A stretch of 64,000 nt of DNA from the NCBI GenBank assembly GCA_036511595.1, contig DATCBY010000072.1:11996-75995 (forward strand), read 5' to 3'. Source of the DNA: DASZQY01 sp036511595 (lineage in GTDB: Bacteria > Pseudomonadota > Alphaproteobacteria > Rhizobiales > Kaistiaceae). The notes under the pieces are model-generated. The model was given only the letters and a program-made list of their open reading frames with translations, was not told where the DNA came from and made no database searches. Below, one piece after another: positions 60,736 to 64,000 of the stretch. Numbering within the stretch: position 1 is the stretch's first letter; the number at the start of each line of letters is the position of its first letter. A program made the translations under genes and the position numbers.

Positions 60736-61554
60736 CTATTTCCCTGCGAGGTCCCGGCCGGCCGCGAGGATCGCGGCGTTGGTGCCGAGCGCGGTGGTGA
60801 CGCTGCCTGCCTGTTCGTTATAGGGCGCGCCGGCCAGACCTTTGTCTTCACTGGGGCCGGTCGAGATCGTGATGCCGCGAAATACCAGCGTGCCGTCCGG
60901 TTCGCGAAAGAGATGCATACCGCCCGAGGCGCCGGGCGAAGCATCGCAGTCAGTGCGGTAGAACGTGGTCGCGGCCAAAGATTTCGGCGCGCGGCGCACC
61001 GTGCAGCCCTCGACGATCGGCATGGCGGGATCGGCGGAGTCGAAGCCCGCCGGATGTGCGCTCAGTACGATCAGCTTTTCGCCGACGGCCGGGGCACCCG
61101 GATCAAGCGGGAACGGCACGGCGCCGGCGAGCCGCTTGGCGAGACGGACGACGGCCCAGTCGTTGTTGGAGCCGGGCTTGGGCGGCACAGCGCCGAAGCG
61201 CGCGTTGGCGCTGTCGGCAAGCAACGGCACCCATTGGCTGCCCGCGGTCTGCGGCCGGAAAAAGCAATCCGACTGATGCGAGGCGCCGTCGAAGAACATA
61301 TGCGCCGCAGTCAGAATCTGTCCGTCGGTGAGGAAGAGCGCGCCGGAGCCAATGGCCGGTTTTGGCTTGAGGCAGGCGACGTGACCGGAGACGGCGCGGA
61401 TACGCGCCATCTCGGCGGCAGAAAGGCCGAGTTTCGGCCCGAGCGTCGCCAGCGCACCGCGATCATCCTTCCCGTCGATGATGTTGACGGGAATGACGGG
61501 GATCGTCGCCGACGCAAGCAACGTCGCGATGAGGGTGGCGGAGAAGCTGAGCAC
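60736..61554 (-). CDS. Exported trypsin-like serine protease
   Basis: 272 residues with an N-terminal signal (LSFSATLIATLLASATIPV). The chymotrypsin-like catalytic triad is visible: His in QILTAAHMFFDG, Asp in NNDWAVVRL and Ser in DCDASPGASGGM. Cysteines flank these sites (HVACLKPK; SDCFFRP; VEGCTV; TDCDASPG) and may pair in the periplasm. The C-terminal tail is Ala-rich. It precedes the SDR gene, an unusual partnering with no known logic. Confidence 0.88.
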   Translation of the reverse strand: MLSFSATLIATLLASATIPVIPVNIIDGKDDRGALATLGPKLGLSAAEMARIRAVSGHVACLKPKPAIGSGALFLTDGQILTAAHMFFDGASHQSDCFFRPQTAGSQWVPLLADSANARFGAVPPKPGSNNDWAVVRLAKRLAGAVPFPLDPGAPAVGEKLIVLSAHPAGFDSADPAMPIVEGCTVRRAPKSLAATTFYRTDCDASPGASGGMHLFREPDGTLVFRGITISTGPSEDKGLAGAPYNEQAGSVTTALGTNAAILAAGRDLAGK

Positions 61555-61634
61555 GCGCGCAGACTACACGCTGCGTTCGAACGGCCAAACCCGGCAGAAA
61601 GACGAACTGAACGCGGGACCGAATCAAACCCGAC

Positions 61635-64000
<2,366 letters not shown>

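Overview
The window is a chromosomal segment of a GC-rich alphaproteobacterium, most probably of the order Hyphomicrobiales (Rhizobiales). Grounds for this are the gene order mraZ-rsmH-ftsL-ftsI-murE-murF-mraY-murD-ftsW-murG-murC-murB-ddl-ftsQ-ftsA-ftsZ-lpxC-bamD-recN-ligA, the DUF2865, DUF2066 and extensin-like proteins, a long-linker FtsZ ending in the alphaproteobacterial tail DDELEIPAFLRR, and a candidate zinc-type Zur box. I see no phage, integrase, insertion sequence, CRISPR array or tRNA. Genes are packed tightly, and 1- or 4-base start/stop overlaps (TGATG, ATGA, GTGA) recur.

Region by region. 1-8980: an Atm1-type ABC exporter cut by the left edge, a LysM envelope protein with a proline-rich linker, a DUF2066 exported protein, a LOG-family nucleoside-5'-monophosphate phosphoribohydrolase, an M24 peptidase, then a leftward operon of two paralogous glyoxalase-fold (VOC) proteins, a GFA/CENP-V-like zinc protein and citramalate synthase. 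One VOC protein has a histone-H1-like Lys/Ala/Pro tail. 9200-17565: cysS, an MltB-type lytic transglycosylase coupled to a RecD-like helicase, a class III nucleotide cyclase that has lost its TPR C-terminus, a methyltransferase, a YkuD L,D-transpeptidase lipoprotein and a DUF2865 protein. 17660-20181: a zinc uptake operon (znuA-znuC-znuB) with a candidate Zur operator.

20653-48491 holds an aminopeptidase P and then the full division and cell wall (dcw) cluster on the minus strand, from mraZ at the right to ligA at the left. It supplies the lipid II pathway (MurC-F, MraY, MurG, Ddl, MurB), the divisome (FtsL, FtsI, FtsW, FtsQ, FtsA, FtsZ), lipid A commitment (LpxC), outer membrane assembly (BamD) and DNA repair/ligation (RecN, LigA). 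A Tet-type MFS exporter sits between recN and ligA. rnpB (RNase P RNA) lies just upstream of mraZ, followed further upstream by a lytic transglycosylase, an AmpD-like amidase and a TerB-DnaJ protein.

51644-64000: an exported glucanase-fold protein, a 1213-residue 5-oxoprolinase/hydantoinase fusion, an extensin-family lipoprotein, a CDF metal exporter, an ornithine-type decarboxylase, a 27-residue single-span microprotein with its own terminator, an SDR oxidoreductase, a trypsin-like protease, and methionine synthase metH cut by the right edge.

No wholly new system stands out. The items most worth a second look are the VOC protein with the H1-like tail and its coupling to citramalate synthase, the 27-residue microprotein, the 10-bp-phased MraZ-type repeats over a promoter-like sequence, paired DnaA-box-like sites between ftsZ and lpxC, and an AT-rich patch inside ddl upstream of ftsQAZ.
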